DNA from: Undaria pinnatifida
Taxonomy: Eukaryota > Sar > Phaeophyceae > Laminariales > Alariaceae
Direction of reading: 5' to 3'
DNA: 64,000 nucleotides
Assembly: GCA_012845835.1 (NCBI GenBank)
Contig: JABAKD010000008.1
Span: forward strand, 14,330,223 to 14,394,222
Positions 37,616 to 48,699 of this stretch are shown here, in pieces (positions within the stretch are counted from its first letter, which is position 1; each line of letters starts with the position of its first letter). The notes under the pieces are model-generated. The model saw only the letters and a program-made list of their open reading frames with translations, was not told where the DNA came from and searched no databases. Position numbers and translations under genes: made by a program.

Positions 37616-37985
37616 TGCGTGCGAACATAAGAGCAGTACCAGGTATAATACGTGTTGTTGTGTACTACTTTTCTTCTTTTTTCTTTTCCTACATGTATGT
37701 GATCTTTCACGCCCCCCTGCTTTTTTCCCCACGCAAATTACCCCCCCGTACTGCCGATCAGAACGTAACACCGGTAACAAATTTAAAGCACACGGCACAG
37801 CTGAGCACAACAGAGCAGTTTGCTCTGCACAAGCAGCTCTTGGCATTATCAAATCGCTGTTCCCACCAAATAATATGGGCCTCTTTCTTTCTGCCCCCTT
37901 TACATGTTTTTAGTTGCATTCTTTCTTGCCTTGCGCGAGCGTAGCGGGCGGCGTCAGCCGCCCGCGGAGCGGAGCCCTTGTATAG
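37616..37985. repeat. Copy of dispersed family C
   Basis: It ends in gcgcgagcgtagcgggcggc, gtcagccgcccgcgg and agcggagccctt. The inner blocks gatcagaacgtaacac, gctctgcacaagcagctctt and gggcctct..ttctgcccc also occur at 48960-49345, 49350-49705 and 49825-49945. Confidence 0.75.
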
Positions 37986-38688
37986 ACTATATATTTATGT
38001 TGGTGATACATAGTATTAATAGTGGCCGGGTCTCGCGAATATGTAGTGGGGCGCTGGCGTAATACTTTATTACGAATAGTGTAACCACGGTGAGTTGTTG
38101 AAACAAGTTTGTGGTAACTCCGTCCTTAATTAACTTCAAACTCTCACCCTGTGAACAAGGCGGGAACGAAAACTTCATTACAACGCAAAAGACGAGCTAA
38201 CAGCAGGCAACAAGACGCTGTCAATACGGCAATACAATATTTTAGGACGCAGTATATGAGTAAGGAAGATTACCTCTGAGCGCTGAGGTGCAAGCGGCGG
38301 AATTACGCGTACTCTGAAACCGGTACACTTACAACTCTCCGCTCTACCGCTCGCCACCCGGCCCCTGGCGACCGCACGCCCGTGCCACGCCCGCCCCACA
38401 CACAAGCCCTCGGTGTACGCGCCGACGCAACCGCCGACGAGTCCCAACTCCGCGAGCGCGGCGCATGAAAAGCCTCTCCCGGGGACGGCTCGCGATCTTC
38501 CCCGAAAGGTAGAGAATCGTAAAGAAAGTGCAAATCCCACCCAACTACTGGCGTACCACGTATCACAGGTGACCACAGGTGCGCCGCTGCACTGCCGTAT
38601 CGCTACTGCATGCTGCCGTTATGGATTGGTTGGTACGTGCGGCTCCACTGCTGTTGTACTGATGTTGTACTGCTGTGATGGTGGGGTG
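37986..38688. other. No gene recognised
   Basis: A minus-strand frame at 38178-38576 lacks domains. 38300-38390 read on the minus strand has a weak A-box-like GGCGAGCGGTAGAGCGG but no proper B box. Confidence 0.35.
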
Positions 38689-39745
38689 CGACCGTCCAAG
38701 TCGCTCCGTACCGTCTTTTTCCCGTAGACATGTGCCTGCATTTTTGTCTCACCGAGTTCGGGTCGAAGTCCACCCCGTCGCCTAGCGACACCTTCTTTTT
38801 TTCCAGTCAACAGGAGTTGCCTAGCGACACCTCCTTCTTACGGGCACTGCAGCTTGCAGCAAAATATGTCTTCATCGTACTCCTGTATGTACCGCATGAG
38901 TCTCAGTTGCGGTAGAAGTACCCGTCGACTGGTGGCAGCTTCTCCTTTCAAGTATTGGATGCTTTTCTAATTTGGCAGTTTTGCGGCATACCCGTCGACT
39001 AGCGGCAGTTTCTTCTGCAGAGTGTTGGGTGGTTCTTCAATTTCGCAGCCGACAAGAGTTGCCTAGCGCCAGCTTCTATTTAAGGTCATGCACTGCATGT
39101 GAAACCGGTTGCAACTTCTGAGTGCCTTCCGCTGTTCCGTACGAGTCTCGGTTGCGGTAGAGTATACCCCGTCGCCTAGCGGCACCTTCTATGTAATAGG
39201 TTGATCCTTAGTATCACGGGCGACCGTCCAAGTCGCTCCGCACCGTCTCTTTCCCGTAGACATGTGCCTGCATTTTTGTCATACCGAGTTCGTGTCGTAC
39301 TCTTTGTCTTACCGAGTTCGGGTCGAAGTCCAACCCGTCGCCTAGCGACACCTTCTTTTTTTTCAGTCAACGGGAGTTGCGAGCGACATCTCCTTCTTAC
39401 GAGTACTGCAGCTTGCAGCCAAAGTTTTCTTCATCTTACTCCTGTACCGTATGAGTCTCAGTTACGGTATAAATACCCGTCGACTCGCGGCAGCTTCTCC
39501 AAGTATTGGATGCTTTTCTAATTTGGCAGTTTCGCGGTATCTGGGTATACCCATCGACTAGCGGCAGCTTCTTCTTCTTCAGGGTGTTGGGTGGTTCTTT
39601 AATTTCGCAGTGGACAAGAGTTGCCTAGCGCCCGCTTATGTGCTGCATATGAAACCGGTTGCAACTTGTGAGCGCCTTCCGCTGTTCCGTACGAGTCTCG
39701 GTTGCGGTAGAGTATACCCCGTCGCCTAACGGCACCTTTCTTCTT
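38689..39745. repeat. Tandem duplication, 532-bp period
   Basis: Two copies begin with cgaccgtccaagtcgctccg at 38689 and 39221. Both contain the recurring phrase cgtcgcctagcgacacctt or variants (cgtcgactagcggcag, gttgcctagcg), making a second, shorter internal repeat. A partial third copy, 44640-44850, follows the OTU gene. Confidence 0.8.
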
Positions 39746-41376
39746 CCATATGCATAGGTACCATTTTGCTTTTTTTGCCTAGTCCGTCCCTTTTTCTCCG
39801 CCGGCGCAGAGTTTTTTGGTGTGTTTTCTTCTGCAATGCGATCAGACTACCCGTCGGTATATTATCAGCCGTGTGCCGGGCTCATGGGACGTCCGTGGCG
39901 CGAGCTATGGCCGCGGAAAGCCGCCGAAACTGGCTCTATTTTGCGGGGTATGAGACACTTCTGTCCCCGAGCAACCACACACTAGACGTATTTAAGCCTC
40001 GAGGTTAGGTCTTAAGTACTTCCAACTGGAAGAGCTAGGCCATTCGATATTTCGACCTTAACGCATTAAAAAAACACCACATGTCTAAAACTCGAAATAG
40101 TGGTCTCTTTCAGTACGCATAAAAAGAAAAGCCGAGGAAAGATCAAACTACTTGAAAATAGACTATGATATTTCTGCACTACTCCAGACGCAGATGGCAA
40201 GATGAGGATTTATGTCATGAGTCAGCACATGAGTGGGTGGAAACTTCGAGAAAGACCCTCCCCTGCCCATGCTGTGCGAGCTTGAACAAACGGCCAAAAC
40301 AAATAACTGGTGCCTGGCAAAAACATTGAGTGCTTCGTACTCCATACTCGCTTCATATGTAGGATACCTCGCAGGCGTCTGCCGCCTTCGGTGTGCCTCA
40401 GTGTGGCAGTCAGTACAGCAGCACAGCAGGACTGGCCCTCAACCCGGTTCAATTTCCACCCTCGAAATGTAGGCATCCGCGGGAAAGAGGCAACAGGGTT
40501 GTAAACTGCAGCAGCAGCTCCGGCCATGCGCTACGTCGGGCACAAAAACCAAACAAAAAAAATGTGTCATCGAAAAATTACAGCCTCTCAGGACGAGAGA
40601 GCAGGAGCACGAGCGCGCGACGAACTATGTCAGAGTCCCAGTTCTCTGACCGCAGAGAACGCCAGGGTAGGAGGAGTCTCGCGGGCGTTTTCCACCGGCT
40701 AGTTGTGCTGTAGTTGGGTTGGCTGTTGGGGTGCTGGTTGTCTGTGTGTTGTGCTGTGTTGTTTTGTTTTGTGGTGTGTTGTGTGTGCGCTCGATCCTCG
40801 TGAATGAACAAGGACTCCTTTTCAAGTAATAGTACGTAGAGGCATGCCGCTCCACGAGAGTGGGTCGCCTCTGACCACCGCCAACGTTTCTGATGGTGTT
40901 GTACACGCAGGTTGATTAACCCGGGTTGGGGATACACCAAGCGGCTTGCTAGGTTGAGCGTTGCAATTACTGCGTGGGTGTTGTGCTGTGCTGCTGCTGC
41001 AGAGTGTCTGATGTTTCCTCGAGCTTTTGTCGTCTGAAATGCTGTTGTTTGCTGGAAAATACTCGGAAAATTGCTTCAAATATGCACTTGGGCCAAAATG
41101 TGCCCAAGTGCATATTTTGGGAAAATCCACATCTCACCGTGGTCTGCCGTGGTCGTTAGGTCGATAAAATAGACCTATTTTTTAGACATTTAAAACACGA
41201 TAGGGCTTAATTTGGTTTAGAGCCAAAAATATAGGCATATCGTCAGGCTTAACTACGTCTACTACACACACGGTGGAACTTTAGTCCTCGCACGTACATC
41301 GGGGTGGCATCAAAATGTATTTGCGAGAGAATTTTCCCGCACTGCTAGACGCGGGCGCGGTGTATATGTACCCGCT
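39746..41376. other. Repeat-poor stretch with one hairpin, no gene recognised
   Basis: Open frames at 40222-40940 on both strands lack domains. An exact 16-bp inverted repeat with an 8-base loop is at 41078-41117 (arms aaatatgcacttgggc and its complement). Confidence 0.45.
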
Positions 41377-41837
41377 GCAACGACGTGAACTATGTCATTA
41401 CTGTGAGTTCTCCCTCACAATTGACACGGTGGTTACCATACAGCAGTAGCGAAACCTGTATAAAGAGATATAAAGTAGCAACACAACTCAAGCAAAAGTA
41501 ACGATGTGCACACAACAGACCATATCGGCAACAAACATCGGTAAACTGTCTACGATCACAGCAGCAGCAAGCAACCGCAGAGAGCGGCAATAATATATAG
41601 ATCATAAAAAATCAAATTTTATTGAGAACGGGATTTTTTTCTGGATGGACCGAGGAGAATAAATACACAAGACCTTTACTCTCATCAAAAGAACATACAC
41701 AGCGGTTTTACAATAGAGCACCACCAGCAAGCAGCACGTAGTCCATAGACTCTTAAGAGTTTATTGTCATATGAGCAACGACGGGAACTATGTCATTACT
41801 GTGAGCTCTCCCTTACAATTGACACGGTGGTTACCAT
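41377..41837. repeat. Direct repeat pair (398-bp offset) hosting the hAT insertion
   Basis: gcaacgacgtgaactatgtc and the following ~165 bp at 41377-41545 recur at 41775-41837, are interrupted by the hAT element, and resume at 43818-43965. The intact first copy therefore shows the sequence before insertion (ggttaccatacagcagtag). Confidence 0.85.
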
Positions 41838-43817
41838 CAGGGATGTGTACGGAGTAAGATCCGCACCGCGAGTTAGGGTTTTCACGGAGCGGATTGACAA
41901 ACCGCACCGCTCCGTGACAAAACCAGGCAACGGATAACCGATCCGTCCAAATCCGTGAAGTAGGTCAAGGGCGGATATCCGCTCCGCTTTGCTCCGTGAC
42001 GCATGGTGGAAATCCGCTCCGCTCCGTGAAACGTTTTCAAGGACAAAAATCCGCTCCGCAAAAATCCGTGATTTGAAAAGAGCGCGGATATCCGCTCCGC
42101 TCCGCTCCGTCACGACAAAATAAAATCCGCACCGCTCCGTATGATGTTTTTCTCCAGTGGCCAGATCCGTAAGTAACGGATAATTTACGGAGCGGATTGG
42201 TCTGCTCCGTAGATGATCCGTGACCAATCCGTAGACAGTGGCGGATTAAACCGTGTGAAGGTCACGGGTTTTGAGCCTTCAACAATTGTTCTGAATAGCG
42301 GATAACTTATACAAATACCGTTCTTGGCCAGGACTCTCCAGATACGGTTCTGAAATTTTGAAATTATCGTATAAATTTGTGCTGCTATCAGCCATACACA
42401 CCGCGGTTGGCCGACGTCCTGCTCCGCACACAAAACGCGGACACTACTCGTGAGTGGTACGAACACACAAACACTGCAACGCAGCAGCGCAGCCGCGGTA
42501 CGCACGCATAGGATGCCAGATGTCATGGATTCTTCTGGCGATGCAGCGGCTGAGCTGCAGCAATCCTCGCCTTCAACCGAGCCTCCTGCTCCTTCTTGTC
42601 CCTCTCCGACACCGGAGGATCCAACTAGTACTGCTGCTGTGCGGGCATCCACAACTCCAGCCGAGAACACATCATCCACAACTCCAGCAGAGAACACATC
42701 CACAACTCCAGCCGAGAACACCATCAGAAGCGTTCGACGCACGGTTGTCGACGTGGGAGTAGTTGCTGGTCCGTCTTCAGGGGTATTCGTCGGCTTTCGT
42801 CAGCTCAGCTTTCGTCAGCCCCTGATACCCCAGATTTCCGATTTTCCCGTCTTTCGCCCGGGCTGAATTTTTCAATTTTCGCATTTTCGGTACTTCGGTG
42901 GTTTCACTATGTACCGCTGTTGCTGCTGAGGAAATTGTCTCTGTTTTCATTTTTTGTCTCTGTTTTCTTTTTTCTTTTTTCTTGTTTCTTTTTTCGCTTT
43001 TCCTGTTTTTTGTTTTTTGTTTTTGTCGCGGCGACGGAACTGTTGAAGTATCTGGTACTTTGTAGGAGTACTTGCGTACTTACCTATTTACCAGAGATGT
43101 GCGCGGAATTCATGCTCTTGCGCGCCTGCTGTACCAACTCTGGTCAATCTGTTCTACTCGGAGAATTTCTTTTTCACCCTTCTCTTAATCCAAGTGTTCT
43201 TTCAGACATCCTTTTTTTTTTTTTTTATGAAGGGGACTCGACGCGTGCGGGCGCGAGATTCTTTCCATGCTCGCCACCCCTCTCCGCCATGTATAACTCC
43301 GAGAACAACGTGTCTATCCGTACTTAGTTTCTGATATCAGGAGAAATCCGGTCAACATCCGCGGATAACCGTCCAATATTACGGATTCCTTGATACGGTT
43401 TTGCGTGGATAAACGCAGCGGATTTGTACGGTTTGCTCGACGGAGTGGACAATCCGCTCCGTGAAAAAATCCGTCTGACGGATATCCGCTCCGCAACAAT
43501 CCGCACAAATCTCGATGCCGGATATCCGCTCCGTAAAAATTCGTGACTTTTTTCTGTGAGCGAATATCCGCTCCGCTCCGCTCCGTGACAAATTAAAAAA
43601 TCCGCTCCGCTCCGTGACCACCATGAACATAACGGATATCCGCCATGTCGTAATCCGTGGATTTTTTTTGGACAGAAATCCGCACCGTGACAATCCGCAA
43701 CTTTTTGCTAGAGCGAATACCCGCTCCGCTCCGCTCCGCTCCGCTCCGTCAGATTCTAAAAATAAAAAATCCGCACCGCGGTGTGGATCTTACTCCGTAC
43801 ACATCCCTGGTTACCAT
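41830..43817. mobile_element. Non-autonomous hAT-type transposon with 8-bp target duplication
   Basis: The element spans 41838-43809. Its ends CAGGGATGTGTACGGAGTAA and its reverse complement (..CTTACTCCGTACACATCCCTG end) are inverted repeats of about 33 bp, with one or two mismatches. It is flanked by exact 8-bp duplications GTTACCAT (41830-41837 and 43810-43817). The pre-insertion sequence is preserved at 41447-41460. The first and last ~400 bp carry many ATCCGCTCCGCTCCGTGA-like subterminal motifs in both orientations. An 8-bp duplication, a CAGGG start and clustered subterminal repeats are features of the hAT superfamily. No transposase core is present, so it must be moved by an enzyme encoded elsewhere. 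Confidence 0.85.
42513..42866 (+). CDS. Pro/Thr/Ser-rich ORF inside the hAT element
   Basis: An ATG opens 117 codons to TGA. The first part is MPDVMDSSGDAAAELQQSSP, followed by Pro/Ser-rich sequence with three tandem TTPAENTS units. It then reads RRTVVDVGVVAGPSSGVFVG. It might be the remaining N-terminal exon of a transposase whose rest was deleted, or a captured host fragment. Expression is unproven. The minus-strand frame over the same DNA (42185-42742) is its shadow. Confidence 0.35.
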   Translation: MPDVMDSSGDAAAELQQSSPSTEPPAPSCPSPTPEDPTSTAAVRASTTPAENTSSTTPAENTSTTPAENTIRSVRRTVVDVGVVAGPSSGVFVGFRQLSFRQPLIPQISDFPVFRPG

Positions 43818-43935
43818 ACAGCAGTAGCGAAACCTGTATATAAAGAGATATAAAGTAGCAACACAACTCAAGCAAAAGTAACGATGTGCACACAACAGAC
43901 CATATCGGCAACAAACATCGGTATAAACTGTTTAA

Positions 43936-44544
43936 CTGTTTAAGCGCGCGGGGAAAATACTGGACACAGAAAACACACGACAAATTGACACCAATGATTC
44001 CTCTGACAGCAGCGACAGCAGTACAAACCCATCAGACAGCGAAAATGATCAAGACAACAACAGCGGCAACAATATCAATTCTGGTCAATGGTCCATTATT
44101 CCCGAGATTGGTGATGGTGCATGTTTATTAAGATGTATCTCGCGTCGTGTGCACAACAACCCAGCTTTACATCACATCGTCCGTGCACATATTATTGCCC
44201 ACATCACAACCAATTTGTACACCGTTATCCCAGGATCAGGTTTCAACACTTTCCACGACAGCATCTTAGCTGGAGCAAATCAAGAACTTGTGGAAGTCGC
44301 TGGATCTCAACCTACTACATATTCGAGTGTTGAAGAGTATCTCCACTTCATGTCACAGCCTTACGCATATGCTACAAACGTAGAATTAATTGCTGCCACG
44401 CAGTTATACGGAGTGGACTTTCGAATAACTTATCACACCGAGCCTCAGCAATATCCCAACCCTCCTCCTCCAAATGTCTGTGATATCTTATATTATCCAC
44501 ATTCTTTCCACTACGCATCCCTCCGATATACACCTTCTGCATAA
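43936..44544 (+). CDS. OTU-type cysteine protease ORF (5' end incomplete)
   Basis: The frame is open from 43936, without an ATG near its start, to TAA at 44542-44544. An acidic Ser/Asp/Asn linker (TNDSSDSSDSSTN) precedes the protease domain. IPEIGDGACLLRCIS carries the Asp and Cys of the OTU catalytic motif (D-G-x-C-L-x-R). FHYASL near the end supplies the catalytic His context. YATNVELIAATQLYGVDFRI fits the conserved middle region (E-L-x-A-x-x-x-L-Y). OTU proteases cleave ubiquitin chains, and they are also found in several transposon families. The ORF starts right after the sequence disrupted by the hAT element, so upstream exons may be lost or separated. A transposon origin is more likely than a host gene. 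Confidence 0.65.
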   Translation: MFKRAGKILDTENTRQIDTNDSSDSSDSSTNPSDSENDQDNNSGNNINSGQWSIIPEIGDGACLLRCISRRVHNNPALHHIVRAHIIAHITTNLYTVIPGSGFNTFHDSILAGANQELVEVAGSQPTTYSSVEEYLHFMSQPYAYATNVELIAATQLYGVDFRITYHTEPQQYPNPPPPNVCDILYYPHSFHYASLRYTPSA

Positions 44545-46585
44545 ATACTTCATCATCAGTTGTAGTCATTCGACTTGCGTCGCCCCCGGGAGGCACGTGT
44601 CCACCTCCCGAAGGGGAACCTTGTATTATGTACGGAGTATTAATAATAGGTTGATCCTTACAGTTAGCAGTATCGCGGGCGACCGTCCAACTCGCTCCGT
44701 ACCGTCTCTTTCCCGCAGACATGTGAATTCGAGTCGAAGTCCACTCCGTCGCCTAGCGAAACCTTCTTTTTTCTCAGTCATCAGGAGTTGCCTAGCGACA
44801 CTTCCTTCTAACGGGTACTGCAGCTTGCAGCAAAAGTTTTGCGCTTGCAGAAAAGTTGTGGTTTTCTTCATGATTGACATGTTGTTTAAACTTTCAGAGA
44901 CGACTCCGTCTCCTGCCGGCATGCCACCCTTCCGAGGTTTGCCCGCTTCGTCGGCTAACCGTCGACATAGTTCTATTCCAAGATATCATCTTCTCCGACA
45001 CAATTTGCACATCAATCTCTTGGTAGGAGTCATTACTATTCACCTTTACTCTCCTCTTCCTCACACCACCTTTAACAACAATCATGAGGGTGGGGCCGCC
45101 GAAGGCGGCGCCGCCCGATCCTTGTAGTCGTAGTCTAGACTATAAGTTTACATATCGACGGCTAGAGGACGGAGGGTTATAACACCCACTCCTACGTACG
45201 ATAGGTACCTTAACCTACCTTTAACGCCTTCGCGATCGCGGGTTGCAGTGATGTAGACAAAATTTTGTGGACAGTCGCGGTGTTGTCAGCCATAACACTC
45301 TTCATGTCTGCCCAAGGCTGATGGGCAACTTGGAGCTAGCGTTAGAAACTGCATCACTTCGGAGCCATCGGATTTTTGCAGGTGCTCATGAAATCCGGAA
45401 GGCGGACATTACGCGGGGACTCGTTGAACGCACATGAACGTGAAGGTGGTCTTTTGCGCGAGGCAACAAGGTTCACTGCGAAAGGGTGTCCAGCGGATGT
45501 ACAACGAGAGAGACACCTACCTACTGCTATTCTGCTGTTCTGGTACTGCTGCTGCTGTTGCTGCTGCTGTATTTTAGGGTTCATCAAACTCGTGTCGACC
45601 CACAGGTGGGATCGCGATTTCCGAATTTCCGCAATCCTCTTTCCCCGCCTCACGCCGTGTTTGCTCAGCCCTTCACTGCTCTCAGGTCGCAGTTCAGAGC
45701 TAGCTGCAGTGCAGCAGCTGCAGGCTGCTGGTGGGGGCGATACTCTCACGCGGGTATGGTACGAGTTGAAGCTGCGGGTAGAACCGGATTACGCTCTCTC
45801 TGTTCGAATACCGATCTTAGACTACGGCACTACGCATACGGGTATGTATAGCATTTTGGCTGGCTCTCTGCCTTTTCTAAGTTTTCAGTACCGTTTTGGA
45901 CGGAAATATACGGAGCGTATTGGTAATAATACGATCATGCAAACGGTCCTTATTTTTCGTCCGGGTGATACTACTGCCGAACTGCTTACAGCAGGAGGCG
46001 CAATCTGTGCGGTTGTATATACTCCTGGAGTGATTGCTTTTTTGTTTATCTTAAGGCCCTACCTAAACGAGGAAAAATTAACGAAAAACAAAAACAGCTC
46101 CCACCGGAAAAGTGGTACATAAGAGTAGCTGAGCCTCATTGGACAGAAAGCGGAAACTAGCAGAACAAAACCCGAAAACCCCGTTTTGATCTTTCTCTTC
46201 AGGGTGAGAACAAACTGAGCGTTACCAGCAATTGGCGGTAATGAGGCGTGGCCTAAACAATGCTGCATAAGAAATAGTTCAAGTAGTCTATGATGCATCG
46301 CAGATATGACTACTGCAGGAATTTTGCATGCTTTTGGTTGTGTTTGCGGTAAACGAACCGCAGAGAAGGCGTACACGGCCTCCATATCACAGGCGGGGAG
46401 CGGGGAGGCAGCATCAAATTTTAAATTTAGACATGGTGCGGTAGCACCTATTAATAGGCTCACCGACAGGGGCAGGCCCAGCACAACACCATCAGACAAA
46501 CAGCAGCTCGGTATTTGTAGGCCAATTGTATGAGCTGGTCGTCATTGATGGAAGTTCACTCTAAATCGTTCACTCAAAATCGATT
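44545..46585. other. Repeat remnant, then no certain gene
   Basis: 44640-44850 is a partial copy of the 532-bp unit at 38689. A plus-strand frame of 248 codons (45376-46122) opens with a Cys run from a TGC microsatellite, has no recognisable domain, and has competing open frames on both strands. I do not call it a gene. 46059-46499 on the minus strand is likewise unsupported. Confidence 0.4.
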
Positions 46586-46595
46586 TTTTTCAAAG

Positions 46596-47035
46596 GCAGG
46601 TTCTGTAGGGTACTGGTACTTCTGTAGGGTACTGGGAGAGTTACAGAACTCTTTGTGAAATCTCTGTAGGGTACTGGGGTGATACAGAACTGTCTGTGAA
46701 ATCTCTGTAGGGTACTGGCGTGATACAGAACTGTCTGTGAGATCTCTGTAGGGTACTGGGGTCTCACAGAACTTTTTGTGAAATCTCTGTAGGTTACTGG
46801 GGTCTCACAGAACATTTCTGTACGGTACGGGGGTCTCACAGAACTGTCTGTGAAATCTCTTTAGGGTACTGGGGTGATACAGAACTTTCTGTGAAATCTC
46901 TGTTGGTTACTGGGGTGATACAGAACGTTCTGTGAAATCTCTGTAGGTTACTGGGGTGATACAGAACTTTCTGTGAAATCTCTGTAGGTTCTGGGGTCTC
47001 ACAGAGTTTCTCTGTAGGGTACTTGAACAACGTAC
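46596..47035. repeat. 41-bp minisatellite, left array (~10 units)
   Basis: The unit gtgaaatctctgtagggtac and tggggtgatacagaactgtct recurs every 41 bases (for example gatacagaac at 46681 and 46722). Variants have ggttact and ggtctcacagaac. The same unit makes the array at 48236-48640 in the same orientation. Confidence 0.9.
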
Positions 47036-47512
47036 CTACAGACGAACCCGGTACTTACCCCCGACAAGTAACAGCGTAATAGGACATCACGTCCTGTAGC
47101 ACACAAAAGGACGTCTGCACCGCATGAAACACAATACTGATACTTAAACTAAAGATATTAACGTGGCTCATTCTACCCCACCCTACAGCGGCGCCCGCAA
47201 GTGTTGCTCTTCCTCAACATGAAGCTAAATAGCACGAAAAAAAACAGTTGGACTACACCTGCTGTTGACGCGTCTCTACCCTGAGGTACAGCAATGGGCA
47301 ATCAAAACCGCGAAGAACGACAACAAGAGAATCAACCGCCGTCTGCGCAGCACGTAGCCATTGTCGTTTATCGCGAAAAAGAAGTGCACCAAAACACGTA
47401 CGTCTCACTTTTCCACCTTTCCACTCTTGGCAATCCGACTCAACACACAAAACAGTTCAATCTGATACATAAAGAAAGAAAAAAAAGGCCGGTCATCCGA
47501 CACCCGCGGCTT

Positions 47513-48105
47513 TCACAGGCCGAGGTTCGTGCTAGTGTTGTGCACGATGTCGAAGGAAGCCTCAGCTGCTGCCAGGTCAGCATCCACCCCTGTGAACCGT
47601 GCCGGGAGAGCCTTACGAATGTCCTCGTCGGCGATGACGGGAATGTTTTTGAAGTCAGGGATGTGCTTGTAGTTGGCGTGGAGGAACATGATCATCTCTA
47701 CCCAGTAGGTGTCCATGCGGCTCCTGTGGCGTGTGAGGAGATCTGCTCCACGTACACTCCAAGCGAGTACATGTACGAGTCCATGCGACTGCCCTTTCTC
47801 ACAAAACCAGACGGCACTTGGAAATTGTCTACAGCGGCAACGGTGGCGGCAGGGACCTGCAGTTCGATCCCCGCCGGACTGCTGTAGACGGCCGCCGGGT
47901 GTTTCACCGGCACGCCTTCGCCGCTGCTGCTGCTGCTTGCGACAGCGTCTCCAGCGTCATTCGAGCCTTCCTGCACGCCGCTATCTCCAACTTGATCCCC
48001 CGCCGCGGGCGCGCCCTCGGATGTTTCACCCTGGCCTCCTCCACCCCCAACTGCTGTACTTTGCGCCGGGGAGACGCTACTGAGGTCTGCACCGTCGCTC
48101 ATGTT
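47513..48105 (-). pseudogene. hAT transposase C-terminal remnant with an upstream Ser/Gly-rich ORF, frameshifted
   Basis: On the minus strand 47770-47513 reads GADLLTRHRSRM, then VEMIMFLHANYKHIP and DFKNIPVIADEDIRKALPAR. This has the pattern of the hAT C-terminal dimerisation domain (AG..LT..R.RM....VE...FLH.N). An upstream frame from an ATG at 48102 is Gly/Ser/Glu-rich with VPSGFVRKGSRMDSYMYSLG, and overlaps the first in another frame. The two might be spliced or separated by a frameshift. The catalytic DDE region is missing. It is flanked by the two 41-bp arrays, which may be its subterminal repeats. Confidence 0.45.
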
Positions 48106-48235
48106 TCCTCTCAAGCTCTGTACAGAAAGGCGTTCTGTAGGGTATTGTTGTGTGATTGCCTGTAAGCTGTGGCTGTGGGGTCTTCTCTTCTTCGGCCTTC
48201 GGCGCGATCCTGACGTCATACCTCCGATGTGCCGA

Positions 48236-48685
48236 GGGTACAGAACTGTGAAATCTCTGTAGGGTACTTCTCTGTGGGGTACTCGGATCTTACAGAACTG
48301 TGAAATCTCTGTAGGGTACTGGCGTGATACAGATCTGTCTGTGAGATCTCTGTAGGGTACTGGGATCCCACAGAACTTTTTGTGAAATCTCTGTAGGTTA
48401 CTGGGGTCTCACAGAACGTTTCTGTACGGTACGGGGGTCTCATAGAACTGTCTGTGAAACCTCTGTAGGGTACTGGGGTGATACAGAACTTTCTGTGAAA
48501 TCTCTGTAGGTCATTGGGGTGATACAGAACGTTCTGTGAAATCTCTGTAGGTTACTGGGGTGATACAGAACTTTCTGTGAAATCTCTGTAGGTTACTGGG
48601 GTGATACAGAACTGAGTTGTGGTGATCTGTCGGTACTTACAGAGGAAATTACCCCCGGTATCGGTCTGTGAGTACCCTACAGAAC
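48236..48685. repeat. 41-bp minisatellite, right array (~9 units)
   Basis: This is the same unit and orientation as at 46596-47035. Both arrays end near a ggtacttac..ttacccccg phrase (47052-47070 and 48632-48660), so whole blocks rather than single units seem to be duplicated. Confidence 0.9.
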
Positions 48686-48699
48686 GCGCCTGTGGAATT

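Noticed and set aside
38300-38390. tRNA-like A box on the minus strand
   Set aside because: No convincing B box or acceptor stem follows.
42185-42742. 185-codon minus-strand frame in the hAT element
   Set aside because: It is the complement of the Pro/Thr-rich plus-strand frame and has Val/Phe/Ser-Ala-Gly repeats that mirror the TTPAENTS units.
41377-43965. LTR retrotransposon with the 398-bp direct repeats as LTRs
   Set aside because: The repeats are too close, and no primer site, protease, reverse transcriptase or integrase is seen.
45376-46122. 248-codon plus-strand frame
   Set aside because: It has a Cys run from TGC repeats, no domain, and competing frames; no support beyond length.
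46596-48685. Regular 41-bp repeats resembling a CRISPR array
   Set aside because: The units abut without unique spacers and the DNA is clearly eukaryotic.
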